A stretch of 64,000 nt of DNA from Geobacter sp. OR-1 (lineage in GTDB: Bacteria > Desulfobacterota > Desulfuromonadia > Geobacterales > DSM-12255): the NCBI RefSeq assembly GCF_000813145.1, contig NZ_BAZF01000018.1:1-64000 (forward strand), written 5' to 3'. The translations under genes and the position numbers were made by a program. Below are positions 1 to 11,195 of the stretch, piece after piece. Within the stretch, counting starts at the first letter, position 1, and each line of letters begins with the position of its first letter. Below the pieces are notes generated by a model. The model saw only the letters and a program-made list of their open reading frames with translations, had not been told where the DNA came from and made no database searches.

Positions 1-55
1 GCCTCTGTTCGTGCCTAATCCTGATTACCTACAAAACCAACCTACTTTCATACCG

Positions 56-1543
56 TTACCCCGGTACTCGATTGTACTGTTTACTCATGTCGCTAAGCCT
101 GACAAACATAGTATCAGTAAATCCTTGGGCGCCAACACGCCAACTCCAGTTGCCGTTTGCCTTTCCAGGGACATTCATGCGAGCGCCAGAATCAAGACCA
201 TACAGATCCTGCAAAGGAAGAACGGCATATCTTGCCACAGATGACATGGCCGCACGTATCATCTCCCAGACAACCTCTTCTGGCTTACAGCGCAAGTAAT
301 GACATACATGACTCTTCTGCCCCGAAGAGAGTCCTGAAAACCAGCCCACTGTTGTGTCGTTGTCATGGGTGCCGGTATACACGACACAGTTGCGCCGATG
401 GTTATGAGGCAGATAGGAATTCCCGGGGCCGCCATCAAAGGCAAACTGCAGCACTTTCATGCCCGGCAGCCCGAAACAGTCTCGCAGCCTCTCCACCTCC
501 GGAGTGATCACCCCCAAGTCCTCTGCAATTAGAGGCAGCGAATCAAATGAATCACAAAGCGCCTTGAACAGGCCTTCTCCAGGCGCTGCAACCCATCGGC
601 CTTTTACGGCAGTCTTTTCCTTGGCCGGAATCTCCCAGAAAGATTCGAATCCGCGGAAATGATCGATACGCACCAAATCATAGAGCCCTGCGTCGCTCTT
701 GAGCCTTGCCACCCACCAGCCGAATCCGTCTTCAGCTAAATGCTTCCAGTTATAAAGTGGGTTGCCCCACCGCTGGCCTGTTTTACTGAAATAGTCCGGC
801 GGGACTCCGGCCACCACCGTAGGCTTGCCATGCTCGTCAAGCTGAAACAGGTATTGATTGCACCAAACGTCGGCAGAGTCATAGGCAACGAAAATCGGGG
901 CATCTCCAATAATCCGCACTTCTCTGGCATTGGCATAGGCCTTTAAGCTGTGCCACTGCTTGAAAAACTGCCATTGGATGTATTTTTGTTCTCCTACAAC
1001 AGCCCCAAGTTTTTTAGAATACAGAGCCGCTGTATCCAGGGAGCGTCGAGCAAGCTCCGACGGCCAACTGTTCCAGGATTTGCCTCTGAAATGCTCTTTA
1101 CAGGCCATAAAGAGGGCGTAATCGTGAAGCCAGAAAGTTGTATCGCAGAAATGCCAGAACTCCTTTTTCCTCTCAAGGTTTTCCCCCTCAAAAAATCGCC
1201 CTGCTGCAAGTTTCAGTAAGGGCAACTTATGCTCTTTGACCCTGTCAAAGTCCACTCTATCACCCGGCAGCAAACTGCTGAGTTCGGCGAAGAGCAAGTC
1301 GCCTTCCTCGGCAATAGTCTCAAGGTTTATCAAGAGGGGATTGCCGGCAAATGCCGAATAGCAGGAATAAGGGGAATTCCCGTAACCAGTCGGACCAAGT
1401 GGCAATACCTGCCAAAGCCTTTGCCCGGATGCATGGAGGAGATCAACAAATATTCTTGCTTCAGCGCCAAATGATCCGATACCGCCAGATCCCGGCAGCG
1501 AAGTAGGATGTAAGAGAATGCCGCTTGCTCGTTCATGTGCCAT
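56..1543 (-). CDS. malQ: 4-alpha-glucanotransferase (amylomaltase)
   Basis: GH77 amylomaltase of 495 residues, the usual size for the short bacterial form. It transfers alpha-1,4-glucan segments between maltooligosaccharides during glycogen or maltodextrin turnover in the cytoplasm. The N-terminal GILLHPTSLPG signature is at residues 8-18. The expected catalytic residues are present: D294 (VRIDHFRGF), E341 (IAEDLG) and D394 (GTHDND). The ATG at 1543 has a good ribosome site (AGGAGA, about 6 nt upstream). The gene stands alone here, divergent from a small gene on the other strand. The 55 bases beyond its stop show nothing recognisable. Function is confident from motifs. Confidence 0.96.
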   Translation of the reverse strand: MAHERASGILLHPTSLPGSGGIGSFGAEARIFVDLLHASGQRLWQVLPLGPTGYGNSPYSCYSAFAGNPLLINLETIAEEGDLLFAELSSLLPGDRVDFDRVKEHKLPLLKLAAGRFFEGENLERKKEFWHFCDTTFWLHDYALFMACKEHFRGKSWNSWPSELARRSLDTAALYSKKLGAVVGEQKYIQWQFFKQWHSLKAYANAREVRIIGDAPIFVAYDSADVWCNQYLFQLDEHGKPTVVAGVPPDYFSKTGQRWGNPLYNWKHLAEDGFGWWVARLKSDAGLYDLVRIDHFRGFESFWEIPAKEKTAVKGRWVAAPGEGLFKALCDSFDSLPLIAEDLGVITPEVERLRDCFGLPGMKVLQFAFDGGPGNSYLPHNHRRNCVVYTGTHDNDTTVGWFSGLSSGQKSHVCHYLRCKPEEVVWEMIRAAMSSVARYAVLPLQDLYGLDSGARMNVPGKANGNWSWRVGAQGFTDTMFVRLSDMSKQYNRVPG

Positions 1544-1662
1544 AATGTCTCCTGCAGAAGAATGGCATTAAGTATGGCACATCTGCGCTCAGATTCAATC
1601 AGTAGTTGCTTTACGGAAATGGCCAAACATGATATTTAAAGACCTTAAAGGAGGGGACTGCA

Positions 1663-1821
1663 ATGGTGAAAACCGCACTCTTTGAAACACTTATCGCAAG
1701 TACCGTCGATAATGGCAACGGTACACTGACTTTCACCCTGGAGGGGAAAAGCTATATCATCAGAGACACTCTGGAGATATCGAAGATTGCTCAGGACCAC
1801 GGATATATTCTGATCTACTGA
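1663..1821 (+). CDS. 52-residue hypothetical protein
   Basis: Small gene reading MVKTALFETLIAS... and ending ...HGYILIY before TGA. Support comes from a near-perfect Shine-Dalgarno (AAAGGAGG) about 8 nt before the ATG, a codon pattern like coding sequence, and a tidy fit between malQ (divergent) and the Cas6-like gene, whose stop lies 13 nt beyond (convergent). The predicted product is acidic to neutral with a beta-rich look (NGNGTLTFTLEGKSYII) and has no membrane segment or Cys motif. I do not recognise a family and assign no function. Confidence 0.7.
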   Translation: MVKTALFETLIASTVDNGNGTLTFTLEGKSYIIRDTLEISKIAQDHGYILIY

Positions 1822-1834
1822 GCAGCAAACCTTC

Positions 1835-2680
1835 TTAAATGATCATTCGGAACTCCCCGTTCCCAAAAGCAGCATTTTTACCCAAGTTAAACTCCTCACC
1901 CATCCGCAAAAACTGGTAAAGATCCGGATGGACGTCGTTAAACTCCAAACTGCCAAGAATTCCGACTCCCAAGTTGGGCCATTTGCCAAAAGATATATTG
2001 GCATTCTCCACTCTGGCTAGGGTGCTGATCTCAGACAACCATTTATAATTGAAATCCAATTCAGCCCCACCATAATAATATGCCAACGATGAAACACGCC
2101 TCATGATTGAACAGGCAAAGATGGAGAATGACAGACTCTGTATTACGTGCCCCTGCCGGATCAGCCTTAATGGCGTCATAAGTTCCAGCTTCAATGGATT
2201 TATCGCTACAATATTTTCTTCGCCTGACATCAAAACAAGGCCATCTCCTTCAGGGGTGATCTCTGCCAGTTCTCCCCCGTTGGTAACAGCAAAGCAATGT
2301 GTCACTGACATCCTTATAGAACATTCAGACGAAAGCTCGCTTACAGCCAGTTTCACAGCAACGATAAATGTTGAGAGATGATTAATGGCCGAGCCGACGA
2401 TTGACAGCACTATTGAACAATTGAACTCGTGATTTTTAAACGCGGGAATCTGCGGGATATGAAAAGCAAAGGGCAGAGGAGGTTTTTGGAAACGCCTGAG
2501 TGCTGCAGGGTCTGTAGCAAGGGCCTGGGCAAAAACTACTTCAACGGCGTTGCGATCGCCGGTCAGTGCAGATGCGTCAACAAACGCCTTCGGAAAATGG
2601 TTTTTAATCCTGAAAAGCAGATACCCATCGGTACTATCCGAAATTTCAACTTTAAATAACAGTTTGGCAAAATTAAACAT
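1835..2680 (-). CDS. Stand-alone Cas6-family RAMP protein (putative CRISPR RNA endoribonuclease)
   Basis: A 281-residue protein that resembles the Cas6 C-terminal family (PF10040 type), which cleaves repeat RNA. Seen in the sequence: a PPLPFAFHIP-like segment near residue 70, the typical PLKLELMTPLRLIRQGHV stretch followed by an IMRRVSSLAYYYGG helix, and a C-terminal glycine-rich loop (LGKNAAFGNGEFRMII), as in the RAMP fold. I chose the ATG at 2680 because AGGA lies 5-8 nt upstream; the longer frame to 2725 would run back through the frdB terminator. No CRISPR repeats or other cas genes are in the window, so its substrate is unknown. It may act in trans on a distant array or be a repurposed RNA-binding protein. 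Family call fairly sure; activity not shown. Confidence 0.75.
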   Translation of the reverse strand: MFNFAKLLFKVEISDSTDGYLLFRIKNHFPKAFVDASALTGDRNAVEVVFAQALATDPAALRRFQKPPLPFAFHIPQIPAFKNHEFNCSIVLSIVGSAINHLSTFIVAVKLAVSELSSECSIRMSVTHCFAVTNGGELAEITPEGDGLVLMSGEENIVAINPLKLELMTPLRLIRQGHVIQSLSFSIFACSIMRRVSSLAYYYGGAELDFNYKWLSEISTLARVENANISFGKWPNLGVGILGSLEFNDVHPDLYQFLRMGEEFNLGKNAAFGNGEFRMII

Positions 2681-2692
2681 GGATCCTGGATG

Positions 2693-2722
2693 AAAAACGG
2701 GGCAGGGATATCTCCCTGCCCC
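2693..2722 (-). terminator. Rho-independent terminator after frdB
   Basis: Perfect 10-bp GC-rich stem (2699-2708 with 2713-2722, loop TATC), followed on the minus strand by five T residues. It closes the frdCAB transcript. The Cas6-like gene begins only 13 nt beyond the T run, so it would need read-through or a promoter hidden in this hairpin region. Confidence 0.9.
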
Positions 2723-2749
2723 CAAGAAACAACTTTAGTGCAATAAAAT

Positions 2750-3508
2750 CTAGCTGAACAGAGATTTCAGATATTCGCGATTCATTCTGGCGATAAACTT
2801 CACGTCTATCCCCTTGGGGCATGAAGCCTGACACTCGTAATGGTTCGTGCAGTTACCAAATCCGCACTCTTTCATCGCATTAACCATATTGGTGACACGC
2901 GCGGCAGCCTCTGGCCTTCCCTGAGGGAGCAGAGCAAGCTGTGAAACCTTGGCACCTGTGAAAAGCATTGCTGCGCTGTTGGGACAGCCGGCTACGCAGG
3001 CGCCGCACCCGATGCATTCGGCGGCATCTGTGGCTTCTTCAGCTATCGGCTTAGGAATCAGGACTGCATTGCCGTCTGGCACACCACCAGTATGACAGGA
3101 TGTATAACCGCCAGCCTGAATGATCGTGTCGAGCGCAGCACGATCAACGACAAGGTCTTTCAGAATCGGGAATGCCTTTGCCCTCCACGGCTCAATGTAA
3201 ATTGTATCGCCGTCCTTGAATTTGCGCATGTGCAGCTGGCAGACTGTAGTACGCTCCTGCCCGCCATGTGGTGCACCGTTAATAACCTGTGAGCACATAC
3301 CGCAGATCCCTTCGCGGCAATCGTGGTCAAACACGATCGGTTCCTTGCCGGCAGCAATCAAATCTTCGTTGACGCAGTCGAGCATCTCGAGAAAGGAGTG
3401 GTGTTCGGTGATGTTCTTGGCGGTGTATGTCTCAAACTTTCCGGGATCGTTGGCACTTTTCTGACGCCACACGATCAGTGTCAATGTCATTGTCTTGTGA
3501 TCGCTCAT
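2750..3508 (-). CDS. frdB: Fumarate reductase/succinate dehydrogenase iron-sulfur subunit
   Basis: Electron-transfer subunit (252 residues) of the membrane succinate:quinone oxidoreductase. The [2Fe-2S] ligands are C64, C69, C72 and C90. A C165-x2-C-x2-C-x3-C cluster ([13 protein letters not shown]) and a second Cys group around residues 215-230 ([19 protein letters not shown]) supply the [4Fe-4S] and [3Fe-4S] sites. It passes electrons between the flavoprotein and the haem b subunit. Its start codon abuts the frdA stop, so the two are probably translationally coupled. In Geobacter this enzyme is known to work in both directions, as succinate dehydrogenase and fumarate reductase; that is applied here by family, not shown. 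Confidence 0.95.
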   Translation of the reverse strand: MSDHKTMTLTLIVWRQKSANDPGKFETYTAKNITEHHSFLEMLDCVNEDLIAAGKEPIVFDHDCREGICGMCSQVINGAPHGGQERTTVCQLHMRKFKDGDTIYIEPWRAKAFPILKDLVVDRAALDTIIQAGGYTSCHTGGVPDGNAVLIPKPIAEEATDAAECIGCGACVAGCPNSAAMLFTGAKVSQLALLPQGRPEAAARVTNMVNAMKECGFGNCTNHYECQASCPKGIDVKFIARMNREYLKSLFS

Positions 3509-5424
3509 TATTTGTAACTCCTTACAGCGAGATGAATAGTCTCGAATTTCAGGGGTTCCTTATGCAGTTCCGGCTCCTTGTCGTTACCCTTGAATTCCCA
3601 TGCCCCAACATAGGAGAAGTCGGCGTCATTGCGTTTGGCTTCTCCATCCTCGAGCTGATGCTCAACCCGGAAGTGACCGCCGCACGACTCTTCACGATGA
3701 AGCGCATCGCGAGTCAACAGTTCGCCAAATTCGAGGAAGTCTGCCACCCGACCAGCATTTTCGAGCTGCTGGTTGAGTTCGGCTCCGGAGCCAGTGACCT
3801 TGACATTTTTCCAGAATTCTTCGCGAATCTGGGGAATAACCTTAAGCGCCTCTGTAAGGCTTTCCTTGGAGCGGGCCATACCAACGTTGTTCCACATAAC
3901 CTTGCCGAGTTCACGATGAAACTCGGTAACTGTCTTTTTGCCGTTAATTCCGAGGAATTTATTGGTTCTGGCCTTGACATCCTCAACAGATTTTTTGAAT
4001 TCGGCATTATCGGTTTTGACAGCACCAGGCTTGACAGTGACCAGATACCCGCCAATGGTGTAGGGAATTACGAAGTAACCGTCGGAAAGTCCCTGCATAA
4101 GAGCAGATGCACCTAACCGATTAGCTCCGTGTACTGAGAAGTTTGCTTCACCAAGCACGAACAGGCCAGGGATGTTGCTCATCAGGTTATAGTCAACCCA
4201 GAGACCACCCATGGCATAGTGCGGTGCAGGATAGATACGCATTGGCCTCTTATAGGCATTTTCGTCAGTGATCTTCTCATACATCTCAAACAGGTTGCCG
4301 TAACGCTCGCGAATGGTGTTTTCGCTGAGACGCCTGATGGATTCGTCGAAATCAAGGTAGACACCACGACCGCCAGGTCCGACACCGCGGCCATCATCGC
4401 AGGCCTCTTTGGCTGAACGGGAGGAAATGTCCCGGGGAGCAAGGTTACCGAAGGAGGGGTACTTACGCTCTAGGTAATAGTCACGATCTTCTTCAGCAAC
4501 TTCACTGGGATGCTTGCCGCAGTCTTCTTTTTTCTTGGGAACCCAGATTCGGCCATCGTTACGCAACGACTCAGACATAAGCGTCAGCTTGGACTGGTAC
4601 TCGCCTGCTTGTGGGATGCAAGTCGGGTGGATTTGGGTGTAACAGGGGTTGGCAAAGAAGGCGCCTTTCTTTGCAGCACTCCAATTTGCTGTTACCGAGC
4701 ACCCTTTGGCGTTTGTTGACAGGTAGAAAACGTTTACATAACCACCAGAAGCAAGACAAACAGCATCGGCAGCATAGCACTCAATTTCACCCGTCACCAT
4801 GTTACGTACCGTGATACCGCGAGCTACACCGTCAACAACGACCAGATCCAGCATCTCTCGGCGAGTGTACATCTTAACGGTCCCGGCCTTGATCTGGCGC
4901 GAAAGTGCTGAGTAGGCGCCCAGCAACAACTGCTGTCCTGTTAGCCCTCTTGAGTAGAATGTACGAGAAACCTGGGCACCGCCGAATGAACGGTTGTCAA
5001 GATAACCGGCATAGTCACGAGCAAATGGAACGCCTTGAGCAACACACTGGTCGATTATGTTGTTGGACACCTGCGAGAGACGCCATACGTCGGCCTCACG
5101 GGCGCGGAAATCACCGCCCTTAATCGTGTCATACATCAGGCGCAGAATCGAGTCGCCGTCACTGGGATAGTTCTTGGCGGCATTGATACCACCCTGTGCA
5201 GCAATGGAGTGTGCACGGCGAGGGCTGTCCTGATAGCAGAACGCCTGCACATTATAGCCGAGTTCACCAAGAGACGCTGCGGCAGCGCCACCGGCAAGGC
5301 CGGTCCCGACCATGATTATGTTGTATTTACGTTTGTTAGCGGGGTTCACCAACTTCAGGTCGAAGCGGTGCTTGTCCCACGATTTTTCGATTGGTCCGGT
5401 TGGACATTTTCCGTCGAGTATCAC
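3508..5424 (-). CDS. frdA: Fumarate reductase/succinate dehydrogenase flavoprotein subunit
   Basis: Catalytic subunit of 638 residues interconverting succinate and fumarate. It has an N-terminal FAD-binding Rossmann motif ([12 protein letters not shown], residues 39-50), the [13 protein letters not shown] segment where H72 is the expected covalent FAD attachment site, and the substrate-site segments HPTCIP and [13 protein letters not shown]. Length and motifs fit the B-type (Wolinella-like) subgroup. It lies between frdC and frdB in the order frdC-frdA-frdB, typical of epsilon- and deltaproteobacterial enzymes. Peripheral on the cytoplasmic side of the membrane. Confidence 0.96.
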   Translation of the reverse strand: MILDGKCPTGPIEKSWDKHRFDLKLVNPANKRKYNIIMVGTGLAGGAAAASLGELGYNVQAFCYQDSPRRAHSIAAQGGINAAKNYPSDGDSILRLMYDTIKGGDFRAREADVWRLSQVSNNIIDQCVAQGVPFARDYAGYLDNRSFGGAQVSRTFYSRGLTGQQLLLGAYSALSRQIKAGTVKMYTRREMLDLVVVDGVARGITVRNMVTGEIECYAADAVCLASGGYVNVFYLSTNAKGCSVTANWSAAKKGAFFANPCYTQIHPTCIPQAGEYQSKLTLMSESLRNDGRIWVPKKKEDCGKHPSEVAEEDRDYYLERKYPSFGNLAPRDISSRSAKEACDDGRGVGPGGRGVYLDFDESIRRLSENTIRERYGNLFEMYEKITDENAYKRPMRIYPAPHYAMGGLWVDYNLMSNIPGLFVLGEANFSVHGANRLGASALMQGLSDGYFVIPYTIGGYLVTVKPGAVKTDNAEFKKSVEDVKARTNKFLGINGKKTVTEFHRELGKVMWNNVGMARSKESLTEALKVIPQIREEFWKNVKVTGSGAELNQQLENAGRVADFLEFGELLTRDALHREESCGGHFRVEHQLEDGEAKRNDADFSYVGAWEFKGNDKEPELHKEPLKFETIHLAVRSYK

Positions 5425-5437
5425 TATGAACCCCCTA

Positions 5438-6103
5438 TTATTTGCTCAGAATGCCGGTAAGGATGAAAACGGGAATGGAGCTGTATCCTATGAGGAAAAC
5501 AACGGCCACAACCTTGCCCAGTTTGCTGATAACTGGCAGTGTCTTGTCGTTGTTCCAGCCCATGGTCTGAAAAAAGCTCTGGATGCCATGATTGAGATGA
5601 AGAAACAGGACAATCATTGCTGCCACATAAAGTGCTGCAATACCACCATTTTTGAAACTCGTAACAACCATGTTGAATACGTCATAGCGACCGAGAGCAT
5701 CGACGCCCTGGACAATGTCCGGAGTTACACGGACAGTGAACTGGAGGAGATGGTACACGATGAACAGAAGAATGAGAAGGCCAGTCCATATCATGTTATT
5801 GCTTGAAAGCGTTGCCTTGCTAAGATTCTTAACAGCATACGCCTGCGGGGTTGCTGCGTTGTTTTCAAGAGTGAGTTGGATTCCATATATTCCGTGGATT
5901 GCAATGAAGCTCAGCATTACAAGGCGAAATATCCACACCAGCGGTCCAAGATCGTGAAGATGCTTGGCATAGGCATTGATCCCGTCTGCTCCTACGAATA
6001 TCGAGGAGTTACCCAGCAGATGTACGACAACGAACAGGACCATCAGCTGACCGGTAATCGCCATCAGTATCTTTCTGCCAATAGATGTTGTAAGTATCTG
6101 CAT
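5438..6103 (-). CDS. frdC: Fumarate reductase/succinate dehydrogenase cytochrome b558 subunit
   Basis: Integral membrane anchor of 221 residues with about five hydrophobic helices (for example around residues 12-32, 59-79, 104-126, 155-175 and 197-217). It contains several membrane-placed histidines ([34 protein letters not shown]) suited to ligating two b haems. It exchanges electrons with the quinone pool. First gene of frdCAB; frdA follows after 13 nt. A purine-rich site (AAAAAAGGAAACC) precedes the ATG. The sdhC/frdC name choice is a matter of convention. Confidence 0.92.
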   Translation of the reverse strand: MQILTTSIGRKILMAITGQLMVLFVVVHLLGNSSIFVGADGINAYAKHLHDLGPLVWIFRLVMLSFIAIHGIYGIQLTLENNAATPQAYAVKNLSKATLSSNNMIWTGLLILLFIVYHLLQFTVRVTPDIVQGVDALGRYDVFNMVVTSFKNGGIAALYVAAMIVLFLHLNHGIQSFFQTMGWNNDKTLPVISKLGKVVAVVFLIGYSSIPVFILTGILSK

Positions 6104-6197
6104 AGTGGTTTCCTTTTTTCCTGTGTTTTCTGTCTAATCTGCTTTAATTTACATAGGTCCGTACAGTTGAATGACCCAAAACCGTAGCTTCACACCT

Positions 6198-6218
6198 CAC
6201 TCCTTCCCCAAGGAGGTG
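6198..6218 (-). promoter_or_regulatory. Hairpin in the frdC leader
   Basis: Six-base inverted repeat CTCCTT/AAGGAG with a four-base loop, about 100 nt upstream of the frdC start and inside the likely transcript. The stem resembles a Shine-Dalgarno/anti-Shine-Dalgarno pair, but no start codon sits at the right distance. Role unknown. Confidence 0.35.
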
Positions 6219-6279
6219 CCCGCCATTCGTTGATTGTACACATCTTATCCCCCTTTACGCGCACTTATTGCTCATTTGC

Positions 6280-6309
6280 ATTATATTAGCATTGATTAAT
6301 ATGTTTATT
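6280..6309 (-). promoter_or_regulatory. Candidate frdCAB promoter
   Basis: Consensus -10 TATAAT on the minus strand (6285 to 6280), with only a weak -35 match (AATAAA or ATAAAC at 17-18 nt). The palindrome at 6310-6322 lies directly upstream, as expected for an activator-dependent or operator-controlled promoter. The leader would be about 170 nt. Confidence 0.4.
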
Positions 6310-6322
6310 GTATACTGTATAC
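6310..6322. promoter_or_regulatory. GTATAC-T-GTATAC palindrome, candidate operator
   Basis: Thirteen-base palindrome made of two GTATAC half-sites separated by one base, between divergent frdC and tgt. It is well placed for a dimeric regulator controlling the frd promoter and perhaps overlaps tgt promoter elements (TATACT). No regulator gene is in the window. Confidence 0.45.
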
Positions 6323-6445
6323 TAAACATCGTTTCACTAAAAAGCAACAAAAAAACCAATCAAACCGGCTCCAGACGGTCGGTTGCTTTTTGTCACCCTT
6401 TTTGCTAGAAGTTACTATTCAGCTGCTCATAAAACAGCACAATAA

Positions 6446-8393
<1,948 letters not shown>

Positions 8394-8418
8394 CCGCCGG
8401 ACTCTAATTTTATTAAAA

Positions 8419-8450
8419 AAAAGGGCCATTGAACAGTCAATGGCCCTTTT
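8419..8450. terminator. Bidirectional terminator between mazG and rplQ
   Basis: Ten-base-pair stem GGGCCATTGA/TCAATGGCCC (8423-8432 with 8437-8446), flanked by an A run on the left and a T run on the right. It can therefore terminate tgt-mazG on the plus strand and the alpha operon on the minus strand. Confidence 0.92.
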
Positions 8451-8471
8451 GAATATCTACTCGAAGGGACT

Positions 8472-9029
8472 TTAGTCTTCTTTAGCCTCACACTGTTCAG
8501 CAGGATCTGTTACCGTAGTCTGCACATCAGCAACGACTTCAGCCGCAGGCTCAGCAGCCACCTCTGCTACCGAAGCGGCAACAACCGGCGCAGCTATGGG
8601 CTCAGCAACCTTAGCTGTAACAGCTTTGGCGGACTTCTTCGGTGCAGCCTTCTTAGCAGGTTTTGCCTCTACCTGCTCCTCGACAAGCTCCAAAATAGCG
8701 ATATCGGCATTATCACCAGGCCTTATTCCCAGCTTGATTATCCGAGTATACCCGCCATTACGCTCCTTGTAACGAGGTCCTATAGATTCAAAAAGTTTAG
8801 TTACTACCTTTTTATCACGAATATAGGCGGCTGCCTGGCGAACTGCGTGCAGGTCTCCCCGCTTGCCAAGAGTAATCATTTTCTCTGCAATCGGCCTAAG
8901 TTCCTTAGCCTTTGCATCTGTTGTCGTAATTTTCTCGTGCTGAAAGAACGATGTTACCATGTTACGAAACATCGCGATACGGTGGCTCGTTGTTCTTCCA
9001 AGTCTTCTTCCTGCCTTAGCGTGACGCAT
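8472..9029 (-). CDS. rplQ: 50S ribosomal protein L17 with long C-terminal tail
   Basis: Large-subunit protein near the tunnel exit. Residues 1-118 form the normal L17 domain ([17 protein letters not shown] at the start, [15 protein letters not shown] at its end). Residues 119-185 are an extra tail rich in Ala, Lys, Pro, Val and Glu, basic first and then acidic, looking disordered. Typical L17 is about 116-130 residues. Last gene of the alpha operon (rpsM-rpsK-rpsD-rpoA-rplQ) and of the whole supercluster. The tail has the same codon style as the rest, with no sign of frameshift. Confidence 0.96.
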   Translation of the reverse strand: MRHAKAGRRLGRTTSHRIAMFRNMVTSFFQHEKITTTDAKAKELRPIAEKMITLGKRGDLHAVRQAAAYIRDKKVVTKLFESIGPRYKERNGGYTRIIKLGIRPGDNADIAILELVEEQVEAKPAKKAAPKKSAKAVTAKVAEPIAAPVVAASVAEVAAEPAAEVVADVQTTVTDPAEQCEAKED

Positions 9030-9067
9030 GACAACTGATTCCTTTCTATATCACCGACCGGGGCGAG

Positions 9068-10090
9068 TTATTCCTCGTCTTTTCGTTCGCCGCGCAATCT
9101 TCTCATTACTTCTTCATCAGGGAAATTTTCCAGCTTCATGCCGAGAGACAACCCCATATCGGCCAAAACATCCTTAATTTCATTAAGAGACTTTCTGCCA
9201 AAATTTTGTGTCTTGAGCATTTCCGCCTCAGTACGTATTACCAGCTCCCCAATCAACTTAATTCCGGCATTTTTAAGACAATTAGCCGACCTGACTGAAA
9301 GTTCAAGCTCGTCCACAGAACGGTAAAGATTCTCGTTGATTTTATCGGTATCTTCTTCAGGTTCAATTTCTTCAGGATGCTCAACGTCTTCATCAAAATT
9401 AATAAAAATAGACAATTGATCTTTGATAATCTTAGCGGCATAGGCAATGGCATCGTCTGGCTTTACACTGCCATCAGTCCAAATTTCAAGCGTCAATTTA
9501 TCATAATCAGTTATTTGGCCTACACGAGCGTTGGTAACCTGAAAGTTTACTTTAATAATCGGTGAAAAAATAGAATCGATAGGAATTGTCCCTACCGGCG
9601 CTTTTTCATCCCTATTACGGTCAGCAGGAATATAGCCTTTGCCCATTTTCACGAGCATTTCTATTTCAAGATTAGCATCTTTCGAACAAACGGCTATATG
9701 ATGATCCTTATTTAGAACCTCCACATTGGAGTCTGTAATAATGTCACCGGCCTTTATAATCCCTTCACCCTTATGGATAATTCTTATAATGCGAGACTCA
9801 GTGCCATGCATTCTAAGACGAACACCTTTTAGGTTCAGAATAATGTCGGTTACATCCTCTGTAACACCTGGTATTGCTGAGAATTCATGAAGAACGCCCT
9901 TGATCTTTACAGATGTTATAGCAGCTCCTTGCAATGATGAGAGGAGAACTCTTCTTAAAGAATTGCCTAGAGTGGTACCAAAACCGCGCTCAAAAGGTTC
10001 AGCAAAGAATTTCCCATAGGTATCTGAAAGCGTTTCCGATTCTACCTGTATCTTCTTTGGGCGTATCAGATCACGCCAATTCTTGTACAT
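9068..10090 (-). CDS. rpoA: DNA-directed RNA polymerase alpha subunit
   Basis: Assembly platform of RNA polymerase, 340 residues. The N-terminal dimerisation domain (about 1-230) contains the hallmark [22 protein letters not shown]. An acidic linker (about 235-255, many Asp/Glu) leads to the C-terminal domain (about 258-325; [20 protein letters not shown] and [12 protein letters not shown]), which contacts UP elements and activators. Sits between rpsD and rplQ as in most bacteria, 29 nt after rpsD. Confidence 0.99.
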   Translation of the reverse strand: MYKNWRDLIRPKKIQVESETLSDTYGKFFAEPFERGFGTTLGNSLRRVLLSSLQGAAITSVKIKGVLHEFSAIPGVTEDVTDIILNLKGVRLRMHGTESRIIRIIHKGEGIIKAGDIITDSNVEVLNKDHHIAVCSKDANLEIEMLVKMGKGYIPADRNRDEKAPVGTIPIDSIFSPIIKVNFQVTNARVGQITDYDKLTLEIWTDGSVKPDDAIAYAAKIIKDQLSIFINFDEDVEHPEEIEPEEDTDKINENLYRSVDELELSVRSANCLKNAGIKLIGELVIRTEAEMLKTQNFGRKSLNEIKDVLADMGLSLGMKLENFPDEEVMRRLRGERKDEE

Positions 10091-10119
10091 GTATTCCTCC
10101 GGTGAATGTCTCTTAGCCG

Positions 10120-10746
10120 TTACTTGGAGTAGAGTTCAACAATCAGCTGCTCTTGGATAGGCATTGTGATGTCTTCTCTAACAGGCAGAGATTTGAGTAC
10201 ACCTTTAAATGCATCCTTTTCAAGTTCTAGCCACTGAGGAATTCCACGACGGACAACACCGTCCAGAGAATCGTTAATACGAGCTATTTTCCTGCTCTTT
10301 TCTTTCAGTTCAATTACATCACCGGCCTTAATAAGCATAGACGGTATATTTACTTTTCTGCCATTAAGCAAAAAATGACCATGCTTAACAAGCTGTCGAG
10401 CTTCAATTCTCGACGAGGCAAAACCTAAACGGTAAACGAGGTTATCAAGTCTACGCTCTAAAAGGATCAGAAGGTTTTCGCCAGTTACCCCCTTCATCCT
10501 ATCAGCCTTATCAAAATATGTTCGGAACTGTTTTTCCAAAATTCCGTATATTCGGCGGACCTTCTGCTTTTCCCGGAGCTGAACGCCATAATCAGACACC
10601 TTAGCCCTGCCCTGACCGTGCTGACCAGGAGGATAATTCCTCCTCTTTATTGCACACTTATCAGTGTAACAACGCTCGCCCTTAAGAAATAATTCCATAT
10701 TTTGCCTCCTGCACAGCCGGCAGGATGGTCCAGTATATCTAGCCAA
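10120..10746 (-). CDS. rpsD: 30S ribosomal protein S4
   Basis: Primary 16S rRNA-binding protein of 208 residues that nucleates the 30S body. It carries the zinc-binding N-terminal form: C9, C12, C26 and C31 (CRLC...CYTDKC). An S4 RNA-binding domain follows around residues 98-160 ([35 protein letters not shown]). In many bacteria S4 represses its own operon; no S4 target structure was looked for in detail here. Third gene of the alpha operon. Confidence 0.98.
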   Translation of the reverse strand: MARYTGPSCRLCRRQNMELFLKGERCYTDKCAIKRRNYPPGQHGQGRAKVSDYGVQLREKQKVRRIYGILEKQFRTYFDKADRMKGVTGENLLILLERRLDNLVYRLGFASSRIEARQLVKHGHFLLNGRKVNIPSMLIKAGDVIELKEKSRKIARINDSLDGVVRRGIPQWLELEKDAFKGVLKSLPVREDITMPIQEQLIVELYSK

Positions 10747-10775
10747 TCAAAACCTCCTTAGCAAATTTACTATGT

Positions 10776-11171
10776 TTATACCCTTCTCCGCTTTGGAGGA
10801 CGGCATCCATTATGGGGTATTGGAGTTACATCCTTGATAAAACTTACATGCAGGCCAGCTGCCTGCAATGCCCTTAAAGCAGATTCCCGACCTGACCCAG
10901 GACCTTTCACATATACTTCTAAAGAGCGCATTCCGTGTTCCTGAGCTTTTTTAGCACAATCTTCTGCCGCTACCTGAGCAGCAAAAGGAGTGCTCTTCCT
11001 GGAGCCCTTGAACCCTTTGCATCCTGATGTCGACCAAGCAACCACATTCCCAACCGGGTCTGTGATGGTGATCATCGTATTATTGAAAGTTGCTTGTATG
11101 TGAGCAACCCCATTAGGTATGTTTTTCTTTTCCTTCTTCTTCTTTACTACGCGTTTAGCAGGGCTTGCCAT
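10776..11171 (-). CDS. rpsK: 30S ribosomal protein S11
   Basis: Platform protein of the small subunit, 131 residues of normal length, with the conserved core [18 protein letters not shown], the loop [15 protein letters not shown] and the C-terminal [12 protein letters not shown]. The basic N-terminus (KKKKEKK) is typical. Lies 24 nt after rpsM, with its own ribosome site (GGAGGAAC) before the ATG. Confidence 0.98.
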   Translation of the reverse strand: MASPAKRVVKKKKEKKNIPNGVAHIQATFNNTMITITDPVGNVVAWSTSGCKGFKGSRKSTPFAAQVAAEDCAKKAQEHGMRSLEVYVKGPGSGRESALRALQAAGLHVSFIKDVTPIPHNGCRPPKRRRV

Positions 11172-11195
11172 TGTTCCTCCAGATCAAATAGGTCA

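Noticed and set aside
2681-2725. 15-residue N-terminal extension of the Cas6-like protein
   Set aside because: It would be encoded by the frdB terminator hairpin; the ATG at 2680 has its own AGGA site.
6363-6390. AACCG/CGGTT hairpin followed by CTTTTTG as a terminator before tgt
   Set aside because: Stem of only five to six pairs with a long loop and no gene upstream on that strand to terminate.
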